Of a DNA stretch of 18,015 nt, positions 7,699-15,869 are shown in pieces (position 1 is the first letter of the stretch; the number at the start of each line of letters is the position of its first letter). The DNA comes from an uncultured Clostridiaceae bacterium (GTDB lineage: Bacteria > Bacillota > Clostridia > TANB77 > CAG-508): contig CATZDQ010000007.1 of assembly GCA_958417695.1 (NCBI GenBank), positions 1 to 18,015 of the forward strand. The letters are read 5' to 3'. The notes under the pieces were generated by a model. It worked only from the letters and a program-made list of their open reading frames with translations, was not told the origin of the DNA and did not search any database. A program made the translations under genes and the position numbers.

Positions 7699-7743
7699 AA
7701 AGGACGTGTACATTTCCCCATGTGCATGTCCTTTCTCTTTTTT
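7699..7743. terminator. Terminator after the Asn-rich peptide, probably shared with uvrA
   Basis: A 15-bp stem (7699-7713 with 7720-7734, two G-U pairs on the plus strand) with a 6-base loop TTCCCC is followed by a T-rich tract on the plus strand. On the minus strand the stem ends in CCTTTTAAAATT, so it may also stop uvrA transcripts, whose coding region ends at 7777. Confidence 0.8.
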
Positions 7744-7776
7744 CTTTACTATTTATATTTCTTATCTTAATGGCGA

Positions 7777-10606
7777 TTATCTTTCTAAATATTTCTTTAG
7801 AAACTGTCCTGTATAACTTTGTTCATTTCTGACTATCTGTTCTGGTGTGCCAACACTAATTACCTCCCCACCTTTTTCTCCGCCTTCTGGTCCCAAGTCA
7901 ATAATATAATCAGCCGTTTTAATTAAATCTAAATTATGTTCAATGACAATAATGCTATTTCCAGTATCTACTAAACGCTGTAAAATATCCACTAACTTGT
8001 GAACATCTGCAATATGAAGACCTGTTGTTGGTTCATCTAAAATGTATAAAGTCTTTCCAGTGGCTTTTTTAGAAAGTTCTGTAGCTAATTTAATACGTTG
8101 TGCTTCTCCTCCAGATAGTGTTGTAGAAGGTTGTCCTAGTTTTATATACCCTAGTCCTACATCATATAAAGTTTGGATTTTTTGTTTAATTCTAGGTATG
8201 TTTTTAAAGAATTCCAATGCTTCTTCTACGGTCATGTCTAATACATCTGCAATCGTTTTTCCTTTATAGGTAACTTCTAGTGTTTCTTTATTATAGCGTT
8301 TTCCTTTACATACTTCACATGGTACATAAATGTCTGGTAAAAAATGCATTTCTATTTTTAAAATACCGTCTCCACTACAAGCTTCACATCTACCACCTTG
8401 TACATTAAAACTAAATCTACCTTTTTCATAACCACGCATTTTAGCTTCATTAGTTCCTGCAAAGATATCACGAATAATATCAAATACACCAGTATAGGTA
8501 GCTGGATTAGAACGTGGTGTTCTACCAATGGCAGATTGGTCAATATTAATAATTTTATCAATATTTTCTAAGCCCTTGATTTCTTTACACTTTCCTGGTT
8601 TTTCCATAGAACCATTAATTTCTCTGGCGACGGTTTTATATAACACTTCATTGACTAATGTGCTTTTCCCAGAACCAGATACGCCTGTTACACAAATAAA
8701 TTGTCCTAATGGAAATTTTACATGAATGTTTTTGAGATTATGTTCTGTAGCGCCTTTTACTTCTATGGCTTTTCCATTGGATTTTCTTCTCTTTTTAGGC
8801 ACATGAATTTGTTTTCTGCCACTTAAGTAATCTCCTGTGATAGAACCCGGTGCTAATTTTACTTCTTCTGCAGTTCCTTGTGCCATAACATATCCGCCAT
8901 GTACACCTGCACCTGGTCCTATATCGATTAGTTGGTCAGCTGCGTACATCGTATCTTCGTCATGTTCTACCACTAAAACGGTATTACCTAAATCACGTAA
9001 TTTTTTTAAAGTCGCAATTAATTTATCATTATCTCTTTGGTGTAAACCAATACTTGGTTCATCTAAAATATATAGCACACCAGTTAAACCAGAACCAATT
9101 TGTGTAGCTAAACGGATACGTTGTGCCTCACCACCAGATAAAGAACCTGCTGGTCTAGATAATGTTAAATAGTCTAATCCCACATCTTCTAAGAATTGTA
9201 ATCTTTTATTTAACTCTTTAAAAATTTGGTCTGCAATCATTTGGTCTTTTTTACTTAATACCAAACTATTTAGATAAGTCTTTATTTTCGTAATAGGCAT
9301 ATCTGTTAATTCATTAATATTTTTGTCCCCTACTTTAACTGCTAAACTAGTTTCATTTAATCTAGCACCATGGCAAGATGGACAATCACTATCACTCATA
9401 TATAACTCATAAAAATCACGCATACCTTGTGATTTGGTTTCATTATATCTTCTTTCTAAAGTAGGTATAACACCTTCAAAAGGTGCTGTAAACTTTCGAA
9501 CACCTGCCATAGAGGCATATTCAAAATCTATCTTTTCATCACCAGTACCATATAAAATCTTATTTAAAAACTCTTTTGGTAATTTTTTTATCGGAACAGA
9601 TATATCTACGCCATAATGTTTTCCAATACTTTCAAAATACATTTTGGCCATGGTATCACCTTTTTTCATAGTACTTGCTCCAAAAGCTTTTACCCCATCA
9701 TATAAAGTTTTATTTTTATCTGGGATAATTAAATCCTCATCCATTTTCATTAAAAACCCTAAGCCTGTACAAGTTGAACAAGCACCAAAAGGGTTATTAA
9801 AAGAGAACATTCTAGGTGTTAGTTCATCAAAACCAATTCCACAATCTGGACAAGCATAGTTTTGACTAAATAGTGTTTCTTTCCCATGTGTAACATCTTC
9901 TATTGTTACTAAATTGTTAGCATGTTTTAATGCGATTTCAACTGATTCGGTTAATCGACTTCTCATATCTGATTTAATAACGAGTCTGTCTACTACAATA
10001 TCAATATTGTGTTTTTTCTTTCTATCTATGGTAATATCGTCTGATAGTTCTACCATTTGGCCATCTATTTTAGCTCTTACAAAACCATCTTTTTGAAATT
10101 CTTGTAGTTGTTTAATATATTCTCCCTTTCTGCCTCTGACAATTGGTGCCAATACTTGGATTCTAGAACCTTCCTCTAATTCCATGATAGTATCTATAAT
10201 TTGATCTATGGTTTGTTTTTCTATTTTTTTACCACAATTTGGACAGTAAGGAACACCAATTCTAGCATATAGTAAACGGATATAATCATAAATTTCTGTA
10301 ACCGTTCCTACCGTAGAACGTGGATTTCTAGAAGTTGTTTTTTGGTCAATTGAAATAGCAGGTGATAAACCATCTATGGATTCTACATCTGGTTTTTCCA
10401 TTAATCCTAGGAATTGCCTAGCATAAGCAGATAAGCTTTCTACATACCTTCTTTGTCCTTCTGCATATAAAGTATCAAAAGCTAAAGAGGATTTTCCGTG
10501 AGCCTGAAAGTCCTGTGATAACGACTAATTTATCCCTTGGGATTTCCAAATTGATATCTTTCAAATTATGTTCTTTCGCACCTTTAATTACAATTTTATC
10601 GTTCAT
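7777..10606 (-). CDS. uvrA: Excinuclease ABC subunit UvrA, read through a +1 shift in Walker A
   Basis: DNA-damage sensor ATPase of nucleotide excision repair. The start is ATG 10606 (MNDKIVIKGAKEHNLKDINL) after AGGGGG. After GLSGS (32-36) codon 37 is CGG. In zero frame translation ends after only 43 aa. Skipping the C at 10498 gives GKSSLAFDTLYAEGQRRYVESLSAYARQFLG and an open frame to 7777, total 942 aa, the normal UvrA length. Seen after the shift: zinc-finger pairs (CPNCGKK; CPDCG...CSTC; CEAC...CEVC), ABC signatures LSGGEAQRIRLAT (about 485) and LSGGEAQRIKLAT (about 828), Walker B ILDEPSIGLH and ILDEPTTGLH, and the second Walker A GSGKST (about K647), which uses GGG and has no insertion. 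Outside the one extra base the gene shows no decay. It has its own promoter and no visible LexA box. Confidence 0.93.
10495..10501 (-). other. +1 frameshift site TCA-CGG-A (uvrA)
   Basis: Ser codon TCA (10501-10499) is followed by CGG (10498-10496) and A. Omitting the C at 10498 restores the universally conserved Walker A G-S-G-K-S. The extra C lies between A and G, so it is not a homopolymer length error. It is the only in-frame CGG among the 942 codons of the gene. Confidence 0.75.
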
Positions 10607-10636
10607 TTTTGCCCCCTGTTTTTTTAATACAGCACC

Positions 10637-10665
10637 ATTATACTATACTTTTATTATAAAAACAA
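10637..10665 (-). promoter_or_regulatory. uvrA promoter (sigma-A type)
   Basis: On the minus strand TTGTTT (complement of 10660-10665) and a perfect TATAAT (complement of 10637-10642) are separated by 17 bases, 31 bases before the uvrA start codon. No GAAC-N4-GTTC type LexA box overlaps it. Confidence 0.7.
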
Positions 10666-10705
10666 GAGTTTGCCCATTCTTTTTTCTTCCAATTTTTATC
10701 TTTTC

Positions 10706-11380
10706 CTATTGGGTAATAAATACTGCCTTTACAATATAGGGTAAGATATCTTTTGCATCATACCAATTAGATGCTTTACTGGTATTTCTTTCTCCATTTG
10801 GGTTGGATACATAAATCTTTTCTTCTTCATCAGTTGCCAGTAACACTAAATAGTGAGAAGCGGTTGTCCATTTATAACTTGGTTTATTGACCACACAAAC
10901 TAAAATTGGTTTATTTTGCCTTAGATGGTCTAGAATATAACTTTTAGTAAAATAGTTTTCTTGGTATACAAAGTCTGTACAACTAATGTCATAATCTTTT
11001 TGTAAAACTTTAGGAATATTATCTCCATCTAAATGAGGATAATAAGACCTTCTTAAGGTGTCAGGTGTTATTTCTTTTTCATAACCACTAGCAATAATGG
11101 CTATTGCTGTAATCCCGCAGCCTTCTGTTTCCATTTTATCGTCCCAATAAGCTTTTTTAGCCCAACTTCCTTTATTTTGTTTAAATTCTTTATAGTTTTT
11201 TCCTTGCCAAGAAAAAATATCATCATATCCATCTTTTCCAAATACCATCATCTGTCCTTTTATGCTTTCTACTTTATTTTTCGTACTTTGTATCATAAAA
11301 ATACTTCCCAATCCAATAATTATTAATAAAGTGATGCTATTTCGAATGACTTTCTTTTTACTTTTGATTTTTAAACGCAT
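10706..11380 (-). CDS. Membrane-anchored C39-like cysteine peptidase (PF13529 type)
   Basis: 224 aa, ATG 11380 after AGAAGGAGGG. A basic N terminus (MRLKIKSKKK) and hydrophobic segment (about 14-31) act as an uncleaved anchor or signal peptide, placing the rest outside the cell. The catalytic pattern of C39-like proteins is present: Cys88 in EGCGITAIAIIASGY, His176 in TASHYLVLLA and Asn193 in VSNPNG. Such proteins cleave peptides or act on cell-wall material; the substrate is not predictable. The gene is divergent from a VanRS-like two-component system, and four TTAA repeats lie between them, so control by that regulator is likely. No lantibiotic transporter domain is fused to it. Confidence 0.85.
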   Translation of the reverse strand: MRLKIKSKKKVIRNSITLLIIIGLGSIFMIQSTKNKVESIKGQMMVFGKDGYDDIFSWQGKNYKEFKQNKGSWAKKAYWDDKMETEGCGITAIAIIASGYEKEITPDTLRRSYYPHLDGDNIPKVLQKDYDISCTDFVYQENYFTKSYILDHLRQNKPILVCVVNKPSYKWTTASHYLVLLATDEEEKIYVSNPNGERNTSKASNWYDAKDILPYIVKAVFITQ

Positions 11381-11404
11381 ATTTTCCCTCCTTCTCTTGT
11401 CTTT

Positions 11405-11410
11405 ACTATA
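11405..11410 (-). promoter_or_regulatory. Candidate -10 box of the C39-like peptidase gene
   Basis: TATAGT on the minus strand lies about 25 bases before the start codon. The region where a -35 box would be (around 11428-11433) carries the first TTAA repeat rather than TTGACA, as in promoters that need an OmpR-family activator. Confidence 0.45.
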
Positions 11411-11430
11411 ACAAAGTTTACCATATCCTT

Positions 11431-11469
11431 CTTAACTTTTTCCTTAAGTAAACCTTAACAATTTCTTAA
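11431..11469. promoter_or_regulatory. Four TTAA direct repeats, probable response-regulator operator
   Basis: CTTAA begins at 11431, 11443, 11454 and 11465, giving spacings of 12, 11 and 11 bases, about one helical turn. The extended units TTAACT, TTAAGT, TTAACA and TTAAAA resemble the TTAACA-N5 boxes of Bacillus PhoP, an OmpR-family regulator. The array lies between the divergent promoters of the peptidase gene (-10 near 11405-11410) and of the regulator gene (-10 near 11498-11503), so one array could control both. Confidence 0.65.
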
Positions 11470-11497
11470 AATCGTTTTTTCCTTTTTTGAAGTATGC

Positions 11498-11503
11498 TAT
11501 ACT
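11498..11503 (+). promoter_or_regulatory. Candidate -10 box of the two-component operon
   Basis: TATACT lies about 33 bases before the TTG start of the response regulator. The -35 region is only a T run, and the TTAA repeats end just upstream of it, which fits an activator-dependent, autoregulated promoter. Confidence 0.5.
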
Positions 11504-11535
11504 ACTATCACATAGAGAATAAAGGAGATGAAGTT

Positions 11536-12228
11536 TTGGCTATTTTAGTATTAGATGATGAAAAAGAAATTGCTGATTTAGTAGAAGTTTATTTACAAAA
11601 TGAAGGGTATCTTGTTTATAAGTGTTATGAAGCCAAACAGGCTTTGGCATATATAGATGGGAATTGTCGTAACATTGATTTGGCTATCTTGGATGTGATG
11701 GTTGCAGATTGTGATGGTTTTACGATTTGTAAAAAAGTTCGTGAAAAGGGATTATCTTTCCCGATTATCATGTTAACTGCTAAAGTCGAAGACATCGATA
11801 AAATTACAGGTTTATCCATTGGTGCAGATGATTATATTACCAAACCATTTAATCCTTTAGAATTAATCGCTCGCGTAAAAGCACAGCTAAGACGATATAC
11901 TAAGTATAATGAAAATAGTTTAGAACAAGAAGTACTAGAAGTAGCTGGTTTAGTGATTAATAAGTTAACACATACTTGCCTTCTTTACGATAAAGTCATC
12001 GACTTAACTCCTAGAGAATTTTCTATTTTGTTATATTTATGTGAAAATTTAGGAAGAGTTATTAGTTCAGAAGAGTTGTTTGAAAAAGTCTGGAGTGAAC
12101 AATATCTAGATTGTAATAATACCATTATGGTGCATATTCGTAGGATTCGTGAGAAGTTAGGAGAATCCACTAAGCATCCTAAATTTATAAAAACGGTTTG
12201 GGGGGTTGGTTATAAAATTGAAAAATAG
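11536..12228 (+). CDS. OmpR-family response regulator, VanR-like
   Basis: I choose TTG 11536 (MAILVLDDEKEIADLVEVYL), placed eight bases after AAAGGAG; the ATG at 11494 lies inside the promoter. The product is 230 aa. The receiver domain (1-115) has acidic pair Asp7-Asp8, phospho-acceptor Asp53 in AILDVM, Thr81 in IIMLTAK and Lys103 in YITKPF. The winged-helix DNA-binding domain (about 130-228) has LTPREFSILLYLCENLGRVISSEELFEKVW and the terminal TVWGVGYKIEK. The nearest known type is VanR, given its VanS-like partner. No vanHAX genes are nearby, so this gives no evidence of glycopeptide resistance. Target sites are probably the upstream TTAA repeats. Confidence 0.92.
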   Translation: MAILVLDDEKEIADLVEVYLQNEGYLVYKCYEAKQALAYIDGNCRNIDLAILDVMVADCDGFTICKKVREKGLSFPIIMLTAKVEDIDKITGLSIGADDYITKPFNPLELIARVKAQLRRYTKYNENSLEQEVLEVAGLVINKLTHTCLLYDKVIDLTPREFSILLYLCENLGRVISSEELFEKVWSEQYLDCNNTIMVHIRRIREKLGESTKHPKFIKTVWGVGYKIEK

Positions 12229-13309
12229 TACAGATTTGAAAATGTTAAGAAAAAAATTAATTACCAAAATAGTCATTAAAATTCTAATTTGGCTTGTGGT
12301 TATTTATTTCCTTTTTAATATCTTTATAGATGGATTTTTAAATGACTTTCTGGCAGATTTCATTTATCATTATAATAGTAGATTATATTTCTTTCTTGTA
12401 AATAATAAGACGCTCTTTATCATGAGTTTTCTGGTATTCTTTTTTATCTTTGTTTTAATCTACTCTATTCGAAAATTATTAAAGTACTTTTCACTGATTT
12501 GTGATTCTATTGATAAGGTTTTACAAAAAGAGGAAGATTTAATTGTTTTTCCTGATGAAATTCGTATTATTGCTGATAAATTAAATACATTGAAACTACA
12601 TTATATTCAGAGTGAACAAGCCGCTAAAGAAGCTGAAAGTAAGAAAAATGATTTAATTGTGTATATGGCTCATGATTTAAAAACCCCTCTTACTTCTATT
12701 ATTGGTTACCTGTCTCTTTTAAAAGACGAAAAAGAGATTTCTCCTGCACTACAAGAAAAATACATTTCTATTGCCTTAGATAAATCTGAACGTTTAGAAG
12801 ATTTAATTAATGAATTCTTTGATATTACTAGATTTAATTTACAAAATATACATTTGACCATGCAAAAAATTAATTTAACCTATCTTTTGGAACAATTAGT
12901 AGATGAAGGATTTCCTATGTTAGAAGAAAAACATTTAACTTATCAATTGTCACTTTGCCCCTCTGTTTTTATTCAAGCAGATGGGAATCAATTAGCTCGT
13001 GTATTTGAGAATCTTTTAAAGAATGCTATTAATTATAGTTATAAAAATACAGCCATTCATATTGGTCTTACCCAACAAGAAAATGGCGTCTGTGTTTATT
13101 TTGAAAATAGGGCTCCTAAAATTCCGGAGCATAAGCTAGAAAAGATTTTTGAGAAATTCTACCGTTTAGACGACTCTCGTTCTAGTAGTACTGGTGGCGC
13201 TGGTCTAGGACTTGCTATCGCTAAGCAAATTGTAGAGCTGCATCATGGTCAGATTTTAGTTACTAGTGATGAAGAACATACTATATTTACAGTTCTTTTA
13301 CCAAATTAA
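12218..13309 (+). CDS. Sensor histidine kinase, VanS-like
   Basis: The start is probably TTG 12218 (MKNSTDLKMLRKKL), which lines up with the VKNKKTDYSKLKRKL start of VanS as I recall it. It overlaps the regulator stop by 11 bases, and a G-rich ribosome binding site lies inside the regulator gene. The product is 363 aa. It has two membrane segments (about 17-37 and 66-85) around a short extracellular loop, a linker with KLNTLKLHY, H box VYMAHDLKTPLTSIIGYLSLL (His152), N box ENLLKNAINYS, F box FEKFYRLDDSRSS and G box GGAGLGLAIAKQI. The catalytic core is very close to VanS. The short loop implies sensing within or at the membrane. The inducing signal is unknown. Confidence 0.92.
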   Translation: MKNSTDLKMLRKKLITKIVIKILIWLVVIYFLFNIFIDGFLNDFLADFIYHYNSRLYFFLVNNKTLFIMSFLVFFFIFVLIYSIRKLLKYFSLICDSIDKVLQKEEDLIVFPDEIRIIADKLNTLKLHYIQSEQAAKEAESKKNDLIVYMAHDLKTPLTSIIGYLSLLKDEKEISPALQEKYISIALDKSERLEDLINEFFDITRFNLQNIHLTMQKINLTYLLEQLVDEGFPMLEEKHLTYQLSLCPSVFIQADGNQLARVFENLLKNAINYSYKNTAIHIGLTQQENGVCVYFENRAPKIPEHKLEKIFEKFYRLDDSRSSSTGGAGLGLAIAKQIVELHHGQILVTSDEEHTIFTVLLPN

Positions 13310-13325
13310 CTTTTTACAAATATAT

Positions 13326-13366
13326 AAAGCGGTACTTCTTCTTTTAGATAGATAGTATACCGCTTT
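13326..13366. terminator. Bidirectional terminator between kinase gene and uvrB
   Basis: AAAGCGGTA (13326-13334) pairs with TACCGCTTT (13358-13366) across a 23-base loop, with T-rich flanks on both sides. It separates the convergent kinase gene (ends 13309) and uvrB (ends 13371). Confidence 0.65.
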
Positions 13367-13370
13367 CTAT

Positions 13371-15324
13371 TTATTCTCCTGTTAGTTCTTTTATTTTATC
13401 ACGTAATTCTGCTGCCTTTTCGAATTCCATTTGACTAGCATATTTTAACATTTCATCTGTCATTTTATCTATGATTTCTTGTAAATTGGCTTCTTTTGAT
13501 AATTGATATTCTTCTTGCGCTTCTTCTACAATGCTTGCTTTTATCGTATCACGAATAGATTTATGAATGGTTTGTGGTATAATACCATGTTCTTGGTTGT
13601 ACTTATCTTGTATCTCTCTTCTTCTATTCGTTTCTCTTATGGCTTTTTCCATAGAATCTGTTAATTCATCTGCATACATAATAACTTTTCCTTCTGTATT
13701 TCTAGCAGCACGTCCTATCGTTTGAATTAGCGACCTTTCTGAACGTAAAAATCCTTCTTTATCTGCATCTAGTATCGCTACTAAAGATACTTCTGGAATA
13801 TCTAGTCCTTCTCTTAATAAGTTAATTCCTACTAAAACATCAAATTCACCCATTCTTAAATCACGTATAATATCCATTCTTTCCAATGCTTTAATATCAG
13901 AATGCATATAACGAACCTTAATATCAATACCTGCTAAATAACTAGTTAAATCTTCTGCCATTTTCTTAGTTAAAGTGGTAACTAAGATTCTCTCATTCTT
14001 TTCAACACGTGCTCTTATTTGCTCTATTAAATCATCTACTTGATTGGTGACTGGTCTTACTTCAATTTGTGGGTCTAATAGTCCTGTTGGTCTAATAATT
14101 TGTTCAACGACATTTTCTTGACTATGTTCTTTTTCATAATCTGCAGGTGTTGCGCTTACAAACACTACTTGATTGATTCTTTCCTCAAATTCTTCAAATT
14201 TTAAAGGTCTATTATCAAAAGCTGAAGGTAATCTAAATCCATATTTTACTAAAGATTCTTTTCTAGCTCTATCCCCATTATACATAGCTCTTACCTGTGG
14301 TATAGTAGCATGGGATTCATCAATTAATAGTAAAAAGTCTTTTGGAAAATAATCAAATAAAGTGTATGGTGCACTACCTGGCTCTCTACCACTAATATGC
14401 CTAGAATAGTTTTCAATTCCTTGGCAAAATCCTGTTTCTCTCATCATTTCAATATCAAAATTGGTTCTTTCTTCTATTCTCTGTGCTTCTATTAATTTGC
14501 CATTTTCTTTAAAATATTGTATTTGTTGTTCTTTTTCTTTTTCAATCGTTTCAATGGCTCTTTCCATTTTATCCATAGTCGTTACATAGTGAGAATTTGG
14601 AAATATCATGATATGATTTCTAGTTCCTATGGTTTTACCTGTTAGAGGATTGATTTCTGAGATTTTTTCTATCTCATCTCCCCAGAATTGTACACGAACA
14701 GCACTCTCACATTCGTCTGATGGATAGATTTCTACGATATCGCCTTTTGCTCTGAAAGTTCCTCTTTTGAAGTCTAGTTCATTACGGCTGTATTGCATAT
14801 TAATTAACTTTTTAAGCATCTCGTTTCGTTCAATTTGCATACCTGGTCGAAGTGATACCGTTAAATTTTCATAATCAATCGGGTCCCCTAATCCATAAAT
14901 ACAGGAAACAGAAGCTACAATGATTACATCTCTTGTTTCAAATAAGGCTGCTGTTGCTGAATGACGTAATTTGTCTATTTCATCATTTACAGAAGAGTCT
15001 TTTTCTATATAGGTGTCTGATGAAGGAATATAGGCTTCTGGTTGGTAATAATCATAGTATGATACGAAATATTCCACGTTGTTTTCTGGAAAAAACTCTT
15101 TGAATTCACTATAAAGTTGTCCTGCTAGTGTTTTATTATGTGCCAACACAAGTGTTGGTTTTTGTACTTTTTCTATAATATTGGCCATGGTAAAGGTTTT
15201 TCCGAGAACCTGTAACACCAAGAAGTGTTTGGAATTTTTTGCCTTCCTCTATTCCTTTACTTAAATATTGTATTGCCTGTGGCTGGTCGCCTGTTGGCTT
15301 GTATTCAGAATGTAATTTAAACAT
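13371..15324 (-). CDS. uvrB: Excinuclease ABC subunit UvrB, read through a +1 shift in Walker A
   Basis: Helicase-like damage-verification subunit that receives DNA from UvrA and recruits UvrC. The start is ATG 15324 (MFKLHSEYKPTGDQPQAIQYL) after AAGGAG, overlapping the end of the CYTH gene by 8 bases. After LLGVTGS (34-40) codon 41 is CGG. Zero frame runs only to a 62-aa product. Skipping the C at 15204 gives GKTFTMANIIEKVQKPTLVL and an open frame to 13371, total 650 aa, normal for UvrB. Seen after the shift: the Tyr-rich beta-hairpin FVSYYDYYQPEAYIP, DESH Walker B (LLLIDESHATIPQV), motif V/VI (LLREGLDIPEVSLVAILDADKEGFLRS, QTIGRAARN) and the C-terminal UVR motif (EFEKAAELRDKIKEL). Nothing else is broken. 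Confidence 0.93.
15201..15207 (-). other. +1 frameshift site TCT-CGG-A (uvrB)
   Basis: Ser codon TCT (15207-15205) is followed by CGG (15204-15202) and A. Omitting the C at 15204 restores Walker A G-S-G-K-T. The position within the P-loop is identical to the uvrA site. The extra C lies between T and G, so it is not a homopolymer error, and it is the only in-frame CGG of the gene. Confidence 0.75.
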
Positions 15325-15859
15325 ATCGATACTCCTTAAAATAATCTACTCCATATAAATCATGTATTTGTTCTGTTCCCAGTATGACTATTTTGTTATT
15401 ACTTATTTCTAATTTTTCTATTAACTCTTTTACTTGTTTGCTATTTAAACCTTTCACATCTATCTCAAGAAATGCAGGAATAGCAGGGAACTTATCTATG
15501 TCAAAATCTATTGTACCTAATTCATAGGATTTTCTATACGCTTGTACTTTTGCAATCGGTTTAATGCCTAATTGCAAAAAGAAATCCTGTTGTTCTTTTT
15601 TTCTACTAATTTTGTATTTTATGACTTTCTTCGTCTCCGGATTACTATTATTAACATGCATAGTTACCTTTGTGCCATCTTCTTCTGTAATTCTCACTAG
15701 TTTATCCTGCTTTTTTAGCCAACTATCATCTGTGTCAAAAGTAGTTATTATTCTATTATCGTCATAGACTTTATTGGCACCAATCTCTTCTAGTTTTTTA
15801 GATACTTCTTCAATATTAACATCTAATACTTTTATTTCATGTTCCTTATATTCTTCCAT
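15317..15859 (-). CDS. CYTH-domain protein (class IV adenylate cyclase/triphosphatase superfamily)
   Basis: 180 aa. The start is ATG 15859 (MEEYKEHEIKVLDV), seven bases after an AGGAG that overlaps the stop of the upstream rhuM-type gene. The CYTH hallmark ExExK is E6-H-E8-I-K10. Alternating charged beta strands follow (LVRITEEDGTKVTMHV, KYKISRKKEQQDFFLQLG, VQAYRKSYELGTIDFDIDKFPAIPAFLEID), typical of the tunnel fold that binds triphosphates with divalent metal. The closest subgroup is the CyaB/ThTPase-like one; the substrate (tripolyphosphate, thiamine triphosphate or other) is not predictable. It sits tightly between rhuM and uvrB and is probably co-transcribed and translationally coupled with both. 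Confidence 0.88.
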   Translation of the reverse strand: MEEYKEHEIKVLDVNIEEVSKKLEEIGANKVYDDNRIITTFDTDDSWLKKQDKLVRITEEDGTKVTMHVNNSNPETKKVIKYKISRKKEQQDFFLQLGIKPIAKVQAYRKSYELGTIDFDIDKFPAIPAFLEIDVKGLNSKQVKELIEKLEISNNKIVILGTEQIHDLYGVDYFKEYRYV

Positions 15860-15869
15860 TCTATTTCTC

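Noticed and set aside
8664..8675. Second Walker A of uvrA as a shift site
   Set aside because: It reads TCT GGG AAA with no extra base, a useful internal control.
10401..10606. Reading uvrA as a shorter gene starting at the internal ATG 10401
   Set aside because: This would delete the first Walker A motif, while the missing 68 residues are perfectly conserved in the adjacent frame and have a promoter and ribosome binding site.
10607..10705. LexA/DinR box at uvrA
   Set aside because: No GAAC-N4-GTTC palindrome is visible in the promoter region.
11494..11536. ATG 11494 as start of the response regulator
   Set aside because: It lies inside the promoter region, before the -10 box. TTG 11536 has the ribosome binding site and gives the standard receiver start.
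11536..13309. Vancomycin-resistance operon
   Set aside because: The regulator and kinase are VanRS-like, but no vanH, ligase, vanX or vanY gene is in the window.
15136..15324. Annotating the 62-aa zero-frame product as a separate small gene upstream of uvrB
   Set aside because: Its first 40 residues are the UvrB N terminus; it is the unshifted product of the same message.
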